Positions 11,090 through 23,075 of a stretch of 64,000 nt of DNA are shown here, piece by piece (position 1 is the stretch's first letter; every line of letters starts with the position of its first letter). Below the pieces are notes generated by a model. That model had not been told where the DNA came from. It was given only the letters and a program-made list of their open reading frames with translations, and searched no databases. The stretch is from Coptis chinensis (Eukaryota; Streptophyta; Magnoliopsida; Ranunculales; Ranunculaceae), in the NCBI GenBank assembly GCA_015680905.1, contig CM027377.1, positions 18,376,501-18,440,500 of the forward strand, written 5' to 3'. The position numbers and the translations under genes were made by a program.

Positions 11090-12115
11090 AAATTCACGAA
11101 GGAGAGTCGCGGCAACCATCCGAGGTCGATCTTTAGCCCACAAAGCGATCTCCCAAGGGTACTTACGGCCTCATATGCAGATTGATGCTAAAGCGTATGT
11201 CCGAAAGTGTGTCAAATGCCAAACATTTGGTCACAACATCATATGACCATTTCGCGAATTGATTAACATCGCGAGCCCTCGCCGTTCCACATGTGGGGCA
11301 TGGACATTATGGGACCATTCGATCCCTCGAAGAGCACCGGCTTCCGATTCGTCCTTGTTGCCACGCACTACTTCACTAAGTGGGTTGAAGCAATTCCATT
11401 AGCACACGCCAAAGAATCTGCGTCGAAATTTCATTTGGACTCATATCATCACCCGGTTTGGCTTACCACATACACCGGTGATGAATGATAACTCCGGTTC
11501 AAGGGAAAACGATCCAAAGAGTTTCGGCCAAATGGAAGATCGTTCATGCATTCTCCACACCCGCGATGCAGCTCAAAGTAATGGACAAGCGAAGCCCGAC
11601 AACAAAGCCATTCTAGAGAATTTGAAGAAGAAAATTGAAAAGAACAAGAGCCGATTGGCCAAATCAAATTTGGAGAACATACTATGGGCTCATCGCGACT
11701 ACTTCGCTTCGCTCAAGCGGCCGAATCACCATTTTCCACGTCTTTATGGCACGGCCGCCATCCCCACCGGTGACAATCACGACAACCCGATCCGAACTTG
11801 TCGAATCGGGCTTAATGACTCGGTTCTAGCTCGAGATCGACCTCCTCGAGGAGTAGCGACCTAGCGACCCATCGGTGGTGGCGGCTTACCAGCCAGTCCT
11901 CAGCGATCTTACAACAAACGAGTGCATCCACGGTCTTTTCAACCGGGGAGACCTCGTTTTGAAGAAAACTCAAGATGACGCTTAAGCTAGCACCAGCGTG
12001 GAAAGGCCCCTTACATAGTGGAAGCGTCGTTAAGCGGCGGCGTATTGGATAAAACCAAGAAGGAAAGTTGCCGCCCCGACCATGGAACACATACCGCTAA
12101 AGCAATTTTACCAAT
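11090..12115 (+). pseudogene. integrase remnant
   Basis: The zinc-binding region reads HKAISQGYLRPHM and then AYVRKCVKCQTFGHNI (about 11140-11245), with the expected CxxC. The catalytic core begins MWGMDIMGPFDPS and continues FVLVATHYFTKWVEAIPL (11291-11412), including the first conserved Asp and the usual FTKWVEA motif. A second block, NLKKKIEKNKSRLAKSNLEN (about 11620-11680), matches the region before the 'LWAYRTT' motif. The C-terminal end shows GDLVLKK-like sequence (about 11950) and a PRPWNTY remnant (about 12075). Frameshifts break the domain, so it is not functional as read. Confidence 0.85.
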
Positions 12116-12269
12116 AGTTGTATTACGCATTGTAATTCCTGCTCCCAGACACTACAAAGTTCATATGAAAGAAACTCAAGATTGTTATCATAAATGGCGG
12201 ATCTACTCACATCTCCAAACCACACCTCTCACACAGCAAGCTCCATACCAAAACACGCTCTCATGCGAA

Positions 12270-12930
12270 GCGTAACGCTTCAGGGCGTAGCATCCCTCGG
12301 GGGCTAAACACGCTCTCATCGCGGCGGGGCGGCTCGGGGAGCTTACTGGGCTTATCGCCTCTCAGAAGTCTCGCTAAGTTGAAGACCTATACTTCTAGGA
12401 TCAACTCGGCCGAACGCTTCAGAGCGAGCATACCGGGGGCTAAAACGCCTCATCGCGGTAAGCGCCCTCGGGGGGCTAAACACGCTCTCATGCGGCGGGG
12501 CGCTTCGAGAGCTTACGGGCTTATCGCCTCTCGAAGTCTCGCTAAGTTGAGGACCTATACTTCTAGGATCAACTTCGGTGAGAACGCCTTCGGAGCGCGA
12601 GCCCGCCCTCGAGGGGCTAAACACGCTCTCATATCTGGCGAGTAACGCCTCGGGGAGCGTAGCCCTCGGGGGCTAAACACGCCTTTCTCATGCGGCGGGA
12701 CGCTCGGGGAGCTTACAGGCTTATCGCCTCTCCGAGTCTCGCTAAGTTGGGGACCTATACTTCTAGGATCAACTAAGCGAGAACGCTCCCAGGAGCATTA
12801 CGCCCTCAGAGGCTCAAACAAGCTCTCATACGAGTAGGGCGTTCTCAGGAGCTTATAGGCTCATAGCCTCTTTGATCCTCACTAAACGAGGACCGATACT
12901 CCTAGGGTTAACCAAAGAAGAATGCTCCCA
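12270..12930 (+). repeat. tandem repeat in the 3' region of the Tat element (about four units)
   Basis: The landmark 'cttatcgcct' and the following CTCGCTAAGTTG and CCTATACTTCTAGGATCAAC recur at 12351, 12520, 12720 and, more diverged, 12860. This gives periods of 169, 200 and 140 bp. Between landmarks the units share GGGGGCTAAACACGCTCTCAT. Tandem arrays in this untranslated region are known for Tat-lineage elements and can seed satellite DNA. Confidence 0.85.
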
Positions 12931-13969
12931 GTGAGCAACATGACCCACGAACTCGCAGGGGCACGGTCCCCTTTCGTCCAAAAAGATCAAACACTTACAT
13001 GTCGCGGCCCTACGCATTATCATACAAGCTTAACACATAACGAGAATACATCTCAGAAGCAAAATCCATGGACAGAAGCAAAGCCATGCACAATCAGACC
13101 AAAAAGTATATAGCATTAATCAAGTACTCACCAAAAGGAACACACATTCCGGATCCAGTGAAATCAGCTCTAAAGCACCGACCTGCTGGGTCTACCCAGA
13201 AAATCCAGGTCGGCTACCAGATTACAAAAACCAAAGTTAACGAACTGCCACTTTCGTGGAAACCAGTTCTCCAAATTCAAAAGAAGCGAACTGCTCGGGC
13301 AAGCCCGAAAACGCAGCTCTAGTGTTTAACCCTCGTAGGGCAACGAAGCGGCGACACGTTCTAATCAAATACAAAGACAAATTCTCACCGAGAAGACGTA
13401 ATCGGCATCACGGAGCAAAGAACCACATGTTTATCCTCGTGGAGCGAGCCGGGTTGAGGGAACATGCCCCGGCAAACTCGCAAAGACAACACGCATATCG
13501 GCCTCCTCGGCCCCCTCGCCTTCTTCAACACCGGTATTTCTCATCCATTTTTCATGCATTACTACTGAGGCAGTGGTATACGCTGCGTTCGAGCCTTTTA
13601 CGGGCAACCTCCGCATTGCTGGCGTACTTTCGGTGACTTCCGCGATCTCCACTTGCAGATCAGCCATAGACGCTAAAGAACAAGTCGTGATTTTCATCAC
13701 CAATAAATACGACATCTCTCGCCATAGTCTCCAACCTTTTCTTGTCAGCTACCCGGGCAGCTCGCAGACATCCCAGCTCGACTCGGGCATCAACATTAGT
13801 ATCAGAGCGTTGCACAACACTCTTCAACTTATCATAACCAGCAAGAAACTACAAGTATGGAAAGACAATGAAAATCAATCAAAGCGGACGACTAAAAAGT
13901 TAACAAACAACGACTTTTCACCAAACATTTCGCCATGTCCATGGTCCCTGTGAGCGAGGCGTATCCATA
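12931..13969. other. non-coding 3' region of the Tat element
   Basis: Short open frames only, none with a recognisable domain. It belongs to the internal region between integrase and the antisense open region. Confidence 0.5.
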
Positions 13970-16900
13970 TCTTCGCCCTCGACCTCGGCTTTGTCCCCCG
14001 CCCAAAGACGATACCCCTCGGGGAGACTAGTCGCTATAGGGCAGTGGAAGCCGCAATCGGGCTTTTACAAAGACGCCTCTTCCCGTCTTCCCGCGTGAAG
14101 AACTCACTTCCCCGCCCCCGTAGCGAGAGTGCGAGCTCCCCCCAAGAACGTGTCCCCCGCCGGTCGTCTACCGCTTCGGCGGCCGAGGTACGCCGTCCTC
14201 CCGGTGGGGCGACCTGATCACAATACCTCCAGTGGGGCGCCACGACCTCCGGGGCGTTTAGCTTTTTGACCCGACGCTACCGCCTTCCTCTTGCCACGGT
14301 CCTCGTGCACATGAGGATGAAACTCCATTTCCTCCATCAGTAGAGGAGAACTCTCTCGTAGACTGCCTTCTCCCCTAACAAAAGCGTCACACCGAGCCAT
14401 AGGAAAAAAGCTAGAGCACAAAGAACAAAACAAAGCCAATAAGGGAGAGATAGCATCCAACATCACGATCAAAGAGTGAAAAAGCAAACATACCTGAGAA
14501 GATGACCAAAGAAAGCAAGCAAGTTCAGCGGAGAAAAGAGCGAAAGACGGGGAAATTCAAATGCCGTCGCTCTCCCCAAACAGTTTATATTTATGCAAGG
14601 GAAACGTCTCTTCCCGAAGTCGACTCATTATGGCATCGAGGCGCCAAACGCCAATCCAACCGGCAACCATCATTTCAGATTTCCGCGGACCGTTCATATC
14701 CGCTGACACGCGCCAAGCACGATCAGAATGGAGGTGACCAGCGCTCCACAGGGGGCGGCCAACTATACCGGGCCCGATTAACTAGAGGACGCTTAAAACC
14801 GCTACACGCGAAAAGCAGTTCAAGAGTGACACAGTCCACCAACCCAAAGGCAAACAAATCAAGCAGACATACAGTACGCAAGGAAGAAAGACAAAGGACA
14901 ACAATATAGCCTTAATATAAAACAGTTAGCAAACTGAAGACCACAGTCCAGCCTCAGGTCGCCGAATAAGCCGAAATTTCTTTGGTCTACCAGAAATCCG
15001 GCCAACTAAACATCGGTATCATAAAACAAGTAAAGGACAAAGACGGCTGCGGGCAACCCCGTGAAAACAAATTTATTGTTTTAGGCCAGAGGCCGCATAC
15101 AAACACAAAAACCAGACATTGACCGCTCAAATAACATCATCGAAACCTTCAACAAGAGGGACGGTCAGCATTTCGGAACAGCTCGGATCACCAGGAGACG
15201 CCACCACTCCTTCCGGTTAAGCCCCACCTGGACCACCAACAACGGGAGGTCGACAAGAACCACCTCACCTTCGAGGAGAACGACCGCGGGACCAAAGACT
15301 ACCGACCTCTAGCGAATCGACCTGTCGGTCTATTGTAGGTCCATGGAGGCTCCTCGGAAGGCGTCGCCGTATCTCGCCTCAGTTCTTCTATTTCAAAGAC
15401 GGATAGCAAGATAGGCCTCTTCGCTTCCATCGCGGTAGCTTTACAACGTTCAAATAACGCGTTAGCAAAGAACAACCTTCTTCTTCGGATCCGCGACCTC
15501 ATGCCTCGTGATCGCCTTCGTTCACACCGACGCCCTCTCCAGAGATAAGCGTGACCTAAGGCTTGCGCGTGAGTATCCAACTCCACCTTTCTCCGTTTGA
15601 GCTATCGCCGGAGATCGAGACCTCGAGCCTCAAGGACTTCGACCTCCGACTTCTCCATTTCAAATAACGGTAAAATTATCTTCAATTTCGATACCCAAAG
15701 AACGGAATTGCGGCGGCTTCGCACATAGTACCACAAACAAACGATAAGCAGCGATTATACGATAAGTAATAGCACAAAAGAATAACGCGTGACCACTTAC
15801 CGGACAAATCGCCTTTATCCACCCCTCTCGATTCGACTCGGCTCCATGGCATCAAGGTCCTTCCTATCACCATCAAAGCGTCATCCCTCCAACAAGCAAG
15901 CGGCTATGGGTGCGGATTTGTAGTCGCATCCGACCTCTTCACATAGCGCTTCTTCCCGGTCACCTCATCAATGTACATCGGGTTGCGCTCGGATCGTCCT
16001 TGCGATCGGATCGCCTCTTACCAAAGATCTCGAGCCAACCTTCCCTTCATCTTGCGAGGCATCTCCAACAACCTGGTCGTCGAGCGACCTCCGGGGCAGA
16101 CCTCCGGAGTAACCTCCGGGCCGCCGCCCTCAACTAGGGCCGAAGGTCGGGCATCGGCCTCGACCTCGGGTTCGCGAGCTGCCCTCCCACCCATTCGCGA
16201 CCTCACCACCCCGTGCGTACAGGCCACCCTCGCGACCTTAGCGGGTCGGTACTCGGAATGTCGGAGGGAGCGCCCCTCCACATCAAAAGGAGCGTCTCCC
16301 CGACCGCTTCCCCGATCCGCACCGGAGGCCCCAAAGACACCCGGGGTCGCTTCACCCCAAGACGCGGCCCGGTTTCTATCCTCTTTGGTCACCGCGGATC
16401 ACTCCCACGCTTCTCCATAACACGCACTTTGACGGCTCCCTTACCACGAGCCCTTGTTTTCGAGCTTCCTTCTCTTCCGAGCGATAGGCCTCCACGCTCC
16501 TTAAAGAATCCGGCGACCTCACGGGCAACTTCGCGATTTTCTCGGCGAAGTCGACCTAAGCGAAGCTCGATCACCGCTTCGGTTCGTCTCGTCGCGGGGC
16601 GGTATCCGTATAAAAGACAAAATAACAAATGTTAGATCAATACGGGATCACCGATATCGGCGTGAAACCTAAGAAAAATGTCTTTGGGACCCACGGTAAA
16701 ATCACACGTCTTCATGTCCACACTAAACCCGCCGCCAAGAGTTTCGATTAACAGAACGGTCTTTTATCCCAAGACTCGTTACTCACTCCATCGAGCGCAG
16801 GCATGAGTAGCTTCGGGTTTGCAAGCTAAAGTTATATGCCCCTAGATCGCTTCAAAGTGAAGTGCTCAATAATATCGGCCGACTTCGACCGGTATTCACG

Positions 16901-17215
16901 GTGGCGCTCAATGTGTCGAACACCTTCAACAACCGCCACGTGTTACCCACTTAACCGCGACGCGCGCTTTGCCACAACGGTTCAAAAATTCGCAAACCAA
17001 CCTCGAAAAGGGTATCGTCATATGCGCCCTCAGCTGCCCCTCACAGACGATCACCCCGTGGTGCGGTGGGACGTACCTCTCACCAAAGACCAAATCGCCT
17101 CGCCCAGGCTCGTGGATCTCCAAACCTTCCACGTTTATACCATATCTCTTCCTTAGATATGGAAACGCCCTCAAAGCGTGTCTATCCGATACTGGCGGCG
17201 GCGCCTTCAAGACGA
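13970..17215 (-). pseudogene. degenerate antisense ORF region of the Tat element
   Basis: GC-rich, with short open frames on the minus strand, unlike the plus strand. One at 16926-17210 encodes GLEIHEPGRGDLVFGERYVP and then HMTIPFSRLVCEFLNRCGKA. This resembles the start of the 'putative gypsy-type transposon' domain found in plant retrotransposon-associated ORFs. Other fragments lie at 14218-14487, 15299-15586 and 16389-16628; they are charged, coiled-coil-like and Glu/Arg-rich. Related Tat elements (Grande-type) carry an antisense gene in the same place. Function is unknown. The frame is broken many times, and the match is by eye. Confidence 0.4.
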
Positions 17216-17900
17216 CCTCTCACCGTCTGGCCCCGGTGCTAACGTCCGCAACCACAGGAGCAGATCGAGCATCGCCTTCCTCACTCACAGCCTCATCCCC
17301 ATCACCCTCACCCAGCATACCAACCGATTCGATCAGATCCTCCTCATCTTCCCAACCGAGGGAAACTTCACGAACCCTCGTCGAACGAGTGTCATCGAAT
17401 CCGACATCTTTCTCCTCTAAACTTAACAAATCTAGCTACTAGTATCTAACAGAGTACCCTAACAACTCTAGCACAGAAGCTTAGCACCAAACAAAGGAAA
17501 CGGGTTCAAAAATGGCAGAGAACTAACCTGAAGATTGATGCGCTAATGAATTTCTCTCTACCAGACGAAGCAGCCAAATGAAGTCTCAACCAAGCAAGTA
17601 AAATTTTTGAATAACCGCCCCTCCAGTTTCCAAGGCATCATGATTACACCCCTAGCCCTAGCCGCCTACGACTTCCAAACAAACTGCCTTTGTCTTTTCA
17701 CATCCCGAAAAAGCGGCGCCACGTTTTCTCTCTCAAGAATCGAGATCGCCACGCGGCCGCAGCGTCGCCACACGATCGCACCAACTAGCTCACGCGGTTA
17801 ACACTAGTCGTTCTATTAATCGATCGTGGCAGATTCCCACCTATCACATAGTAATGCAGCGCGTGCCAGGTTTCTCTCGCGGTCGTTATCACAACCTACC

Positions 17901-17912
17901 GAGAGGGGCCGG
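17901..17912 (+). other. polypurine tract of the Tat element
   Basis: GAGAGGGGCCGG lies immediately before the 3' LTR. It is purine-rich except for one CC, and is in the expected position for plus-strand priming. Confidence 0.6.
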
Positions 17913-18445
17913 TGGGAGTGATATTCTCTATCCAAAGACGCTTAACATGGTGGAACTAATGCACCGACCTATGGTCCCAGGTCGCATCCATGAGCCAACA
18001 TCGCACCACATGACAGATCGCAACATCATGCGAACTACGCCAAGCAAAGCGATGACACGGACTTCTATCCATAAGCAATCATCATGGTGAAGATGTACTT
18101 GCACTCATCCTAATCGTGGAGTCCATCGGTCACGGACGCAAAGCTACTCGCACAAACTGCCACTCCTCATCATCACAGCAGACCTATGTAGATATTTCTC
18201 ACGTGCTCCCATGATCCACACCCCACGTTGGTGACATCCTTTACACGTGGAGGGTGGGGATACACTTTCAATCTCTATAAATACCACTCCTATGAACTAC
18301 GCCAGACCTGATTCTACTCGAGCCCGGGGAACCCGAGTAAGATCGAGGCGATTAAGCTCTCAAAACCGAACTCGGTCTCACCCATCCATCCATATCAGTC
18401 CTCCAGAGACTGTTTGTAAGGGAATAATCACATCACACCTTTACA
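17913..18445 (+). repeat. 3' LTR of the Tat element
   Basis: Starts TGGGAGTGATATTC, ends ACACCTTTACA and is followed by TSD GACAT (18446-18450). The TATA box is at 18276-18283. Compared with the 5' LTR, long stretches are identical, and differences sit mainly in CG-containing words (for example CCCACGTTGG here against CCCACGCGTTGG). Confidence 0.92.
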
Positions 18446-18450
18446 GACAT

Positions 18451-20443
18451 ATTTGAAAATGTTAGAGTGGGCGATCAAGGTTCTATACTTCCTCGACCCT
18501 TGTGGCCCATTCATTATCAGGACCTATGCTTCAGGCCACCATTTAGATAAAGACTAAGGCTGCCTAAATAGAGCTAGGCGTTTTAAAAGAAATAAAACTT
18601 ATTTTGGTAGTTGAAATGAAGCTTAAAGCAATAGTTATCATGACATATATATATATATATATATAAAGGCTATCTTTGTGCATTCATGTTGCACCTTAAA
18701 AAATTTATTAGTTTATCTTACTTGTAAGTTCTAGAAATATAACCTTGTTTCTCTGACAGCTTCTCCACTTGGTTTTACATTACCTCTAAGACTCTAAGTT
18801 TCTGTACAGTATTTCTAGAGATGATACAAAAAATAACAACCCCTTGTAATTACGTTTTAAGAGCCATATAATCGAACATTATGACCCTATATAACCAAAT
18901 ATTTAAATGCTCAAAACTAGAACCAAACTTTAAATTTATGATTTGGTATTTGGAGTAGTTGTTGAACACCTGAACTTCTAAACTCGGCGAGCCCTCTTAA
19001 CCATTCTTACCCCGACCTTTAGCACTCATATTTTTTATAATTATGACTTAAGTTTGGCCCTGCGATGATCTCTTAGAACTTACATAAAAAAAAAAAAAAG
19101 AGGAGTCCAAGCCTTTCAGTTTACCACAATAACAAACTGTGTTTGGTTTGCAATATTCTAAGGGGTATAGACTGTAGAGATTAAGAATATTTAAGACTAT
19201 AGAGATTAACAAACCGTGTTTGGAGGTTTCAAAGAATGCTTAACAGGATTGCTTCCTGACAAGGTTGTGGCAATAAAGTTGACTCCATCATCTGCAAGTA
19301 AGTTTACAGCACATCAAGTATATCTAACAGATTGTTCTTTTGATATGTGAGGTAGCAAGATAATGCATAAGAACAATGTGGGTATCTTCCTACAAACAGA
19401 GTATATCTTGCCGTTCCCAGTTTTAATTTCTGTGTTCCCTGTTATTTGTCAATATGATGTCCATATCATCATTGAACGGTGCTGTACGCCTAGATGCATA
19501 GAGGGCCTATGCTTGCCAGCGATGACAGGATAAAATGGCAATGTTTGCATTGATATCATTGTATTATGTGGGACGTCTGACGTTCATGGGGCTGATTGAA
19601 ATGCATGTACACCTGTGTTGGACATAGTATACCTTGGATGCTATGTCCTCTTGTACCTTAAGTCTGCTGCCTACAATTGCTTTAGAGGGAAAAGTAAAGA
19701 CTGCAGAAAATTGTAGATGTTCTACTCCTTTGGTTTGCTAAAGTTATAAGAGCCTCTGAAACAATAGAAGCATATGATGTATTTTTTTCACAAACACTTT
19801 ATTAGCTCTGCTTTAACCATCCGCTCTTGGTCCTTTCAGTTCATCAAGTAACTTTGAACATGTCTTAGGTCAGGCTAAGCCTTCCCTTGTGCTTATTGTA
19901 GGTCCAAAATTCTGAAGCAGGCCAAAATAAGTTACTTGATGCACACATTGCAGGCTTTTGATCCTGGGTTGGGGTTTATCTAGTGTCAGAACTGTTAACC
20001 ACAAGCCCAACAATTGTGTATAATATATTAATATATCACCCAAATTGCTTGATGGCAGGTCTCGACTAATAAATGTGCATCAGACCAAATGTCTGAAATT
20101 CTCAATCCCTAATCCCTGATGCCCTTATGGGGTAAGATTGCGCACTATCACTATGGCCCTTTAACAACCCTATAACTATGATTAATGAAAGTTTCCTATA
20201 GAAAAAAAAAACAAACTATGATTGAAATAGTCCAATGGACAGAAAACAGGAACAGAGTTGAGCAACTTCTGTCATTATTATGTCAAATTCTCCAAGCTCA
20301 AGAGTGCACTCGTAATTGGACAAGTTGTACATGTGTTTGTGTTGAAAGCTGGATAACCTATGATAATAATCTCCTTCCACAATCTCTGTATGACTGTATG
20401 GATGGAATAGAGCGCAAGCACAGAACGGACATTCTGATTAAGT
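18451..20443. other. intergenic, decayed sequence
   Basis: AT-rich. It contains a (TA)n run near 18645-18663 and a poly(A) run near 19086. A 34-bp sequence at 19159-19192 has an inverted partner at 24078-24111. No gene model is supported. Confidence 0.45.
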
Positions 20444-20448
20444 GAAAC

Positions 20449-21191
20449 TGATGTAGAACACAGAGCCTATTGTGAGTTATAGTAGTTTTAGAAGGGTACT
20501 ACTATGATATAGATAGATTAGAAAAGCGTTTCTTAGTGTTTTGGTAGGTTTCTTCAAGAGCAAACGATATATTACATCTCTAATGAATCCAACTATATAC
20601 TTAGATTGGTCAGTTGGGCAGATTTTGCTTACAACGAGAATAACTCAGAGGATGGTGATGAACCATGGCAGGTTCAGAAGAAGAAAGGAAGCAAACCCAA
20701 GGAGAAAGATGTGGAATCGACTCCTCTTCTGCCTAGGACTAGAAACATTCCAGCAAGATATAAATGAATTATATTTACTGGAAACGCTCATGGTTTAGAA
20801 TGAAAGCTTTATTACCTTCATGGAATGGCCATATAGATATCGATCACTATAGATTTGACGAGTATGCAGTCGAATTTACTTTGGAAAACCCAAAATAAGC
20901 ATTAGTTTATTTTTGGTTTGATTTTGGATTCAAAGTGGGAACTTAATCCAACACGGGTGGTGCTTAACCCCTATATTGTAACTTTATTATTATTATTAAT
21001 ATAATATTCACACTTTGTCTGCAAAAAAAAAAAGTTTTGGTAGATTTCTAAGATGATTTGATGGAGTTCTCTATATAAAGAGTTTTATGGACGAAAATTA
21101 TAATCAACTCTTCAGTATTATTAATAAACTTATGTTTCAATTTATCTCTTTAATGTTCTAATGAACTTTTAATATCGCTTCCGCTACGTCA
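20449..21191 (+). repeat. 5' LTR, split by a poly(A) retrocopy
   Basis: Without the insertion this LTR is about 247 bp. It lacks about 89 bp present near the start of the 3' LTR. The shared 3' part includes 'aaacttatgtttcaattta' and 'gttctaatgaacttttaata'. Confidence 0.85.
20554..21033 (+). mobile_element. 5'-truncated retrocopy (LINE or processed mRNA) with poly(A) tail
   Basis: A 480-bp insert ending in a poly(A) run (21023-21033). It is flanked by a 16-bp near-perfect duplication, GTTTTGGTAGGTTTCT (20538-20553) and GTTTTGGTAGATTTCT (21034-21049). Long TSDs and a tail are typical of LINE-mediated insertion. From its 5' end one frame stays open for about 66 codons, reading SWADFAYNEN and then EDGDEPWQVQKKKGSKPKEK, and stops at about 20766. 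The frame has no ATG of its own at the start, so the copy is truncated. I cannot name the source gene or element. Confidence 0.75.
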
Positions 21192-21193
21192 AT

Positions 21194-21203
21194 TGGTATC
21201 AGA
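21194..21203 (+). other. primer-binding site, tRNA-iMet type
   Basis: TGGTATCAGA lies two bases after the 5' LTR. It matches the first ten bases of the usual initiator-Met primer-binding site. Confidence 0.75.
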
Positions 21204-22371
21204 TTATGACGGTGGTGTTCTAGGGTTGATACCCAGTTCGAAGTTGAAGAACGTTCTCAGGACATAAATACTAGTTTTCTTCTATTCAGAGTATCTTTGG
21301 ATTGGATTGAAGATTTTTATTGAAGGATTTGTGTCTCACCACCCATAGTGTTGATACAATCTTTCTCCATTGAAGATCACTACAAGAAATCAAAGGTAGA
21401 AATCTTCAATCAATTCCATCGCACTAACCATTGTGCAATCTCTACATCTTTAGGTTTGATTTTCTACCATCCACGTTTTTCATTTTCCACCCCCACCATC
21501 ACCCTACCACCAACGAACCTTACCCACCATTAGTTTCATTAAACCACCACCACCACCACCCAAAAAAAAAATGTATGAAAATTTCTCAGTTAAATCCATA
21601 ACAACTTCATTGTCAAATTTGTGCTATTGAAACAAAAATATGTGATCTACAAGACGATCTTCGAGATATTGATTTAGAGTATTATAAATCTCCTCACCAT
21701 GATTACTATGATCGTTTATGGCATGAAAAAAACTATCTTGATTGTTCTTACAAGTTGTCTTGCTGAAAAGCTGCTCATAAAAAATATTCTTAAGCACTTC
21801 AAGATTATGAATTTCGTTGCCAAAAAAGTAGTAGACAACAACAATATAATTTGATGCACAAAGAGTTGTTGAAGAGAATTATCGTCGATTGCAACAAGAA
21901 AAAGAAGAGAATCATTGTAGATTGCAAAAAAAAAAAAAAAAAAAAAACAAACAAGAGGAACAAAGACAATGGCTTTTTGAATTGATCACAAAAGTAAAAG
22001 AGTGATTTTTGAAAGTCAAACTTCTGTTAGTTACTAAGAAGTTATCTCCATCTCTACCACCAAGTGAAAATGTATTTTCTCATCTACTCTTGAAGTTTGT
22101 GACTGTATAGTGCATTCTACTCCCTAGAAAGATGAAGTTCAAGTGCTTACAATTGTTCTAGTATCAAATCAAATTGTGGAGAATGAACAAACTATAGATA
22201 TTTATTTTGAGGATGAGAAAAATATTCAAGAAAAGGTTAATGTTGCTAAAGTTTTAAGAGATGGTCTTGATTTGCATGAGATAATGTCATTTGTTACTAA
22301 AGAGATTGTCAATGCTTCTTGTTGAACACAAACTCAAGGACGAGTTAATTATTAAAGAGGAGGAGAATATG
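21204..22371 (+). other. internal region of the non-autonomous element
   Basis: Frames are short. One at 22143-22325 reads ENEQTIDIYFEDEKNIQEK (60 codons, acidic). A 22-base poly(A) run lies near 21927. No pol motif was found on either strand. Confidence 0.45.
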
Positions 22372-22376
22372 GTATA

Positions 22377-22846
22377 TGTTGGTTATTTTAAAATATGAAA
22401 ATCAGTTTTGGTTTGTTTTGAAACAAAAGAAACGTTTTGCTTTGACTGTAAACCTATAACTGAGACATTATTGTTGGAACGTTACTTTTTAACAATAACG
22501 TTGAGAGTTAACCAAACATTGAGAGGTAACGTTACACTCTCTCGAGCCTATATATACAAGGCTTTACAGCAGACCAAACACACCAGTTTTTCGCATATTC
22601 CCTCTCTTTAAGAAAAACTTCTCTCCCTTATAATGGCAGTAGACTATTAGTTCTTGTTCTCTTTTCCGGTTTTGGTTTTTGATGTGCAGTGATCATCAAG
22701 ACATTTACAGAGGCTGTTGTATCCTGGAGGTTCCGTGTCTGTCTGCACTAGGAGGAACAGACCAACAATACCTTAAAGAGAGCGAGTCCGCGCCTCAGCT
22801 TCCAATTTCATTGTTAATCCTGTTTTTTGCATATTGTTTTCCAACA
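22377..22846 (+). mobile_element. solo LTR
   Basis: A 470-bp unit with perfect terminal hexamers TGTTGG...CCAACA, flanked by TSD GTATA (22372-22376 and 22847-22851). A TATA-like 'tatatataca' at about 22550 lies within it. There is no internal region or partner LTR, so this is a solo LTR left by recombination. The TGTTGG...CCAACA ends suggest a Ty1/copia family; that is an inference. Confidence 0.85.
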
Positions 22847-23075
22847 GTATATCTCAGTTTTCCAAAGAAATTTATTTTTGAAGACCGATACTTGAAGTTT
22901 TGTGAAAAATTGATTGATGTACATTCGTGTTTGCCTAAAAAAATTTGTGTCGGATTGTCAAAAGAAACGATAGAAGAATCAAGATATTGTGTTTACATCG
23001 CCTAGCTTGCTCCAATCAAAGAATTGTCATTCCTATGCATAACTCGAGAGCAAGTTATTTTAAAGAAGAGGAGAA

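Larger units (their letters stand above)
7213..18445 (+). mobile_element. Ty3/gypsy LTR retrotransposon, Tat lineage, defective
   Basis: An 11.2-kb element bounded by two LTRs (529 and 533 bp) and a perfect 5-bp TSD, GACAT (7208-7212 and 18446-18450). In order it holds remnants of gag, aspartic protease, RNase H, a second archaeal-type RNase H, integrase with its zinc finger, a GC-rich 3' region with tandem repeats, an antisense open region and a purine tract next to the 3' LTR. A second RNase H plus a long 3' region with an antisense ORF are known marks of the plant Tat lineage (Retand/Grande type). The reverse transcriptase palm, expected between protease and RNase H, has no room at 9850-10000 and is apparently deleted. 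Numerous frameshifts break every domain, so the element is not autonomous as read. Confidence 0.9.

Noticed and set aside
13256-13953. Overlapping 126-codon plus-strand frames in the Tat element
   Set aside because: Composition is that of GC-rich non-coding element DNA; no domain, and frames overlap each other.
19216-19300. Kinase-like exon fragment (LPDKVVAIKL-like word)
   Set aside because: Only about 28 codons, without the full glycine loop or a splice context that joins to another exon; too weak to annotate.
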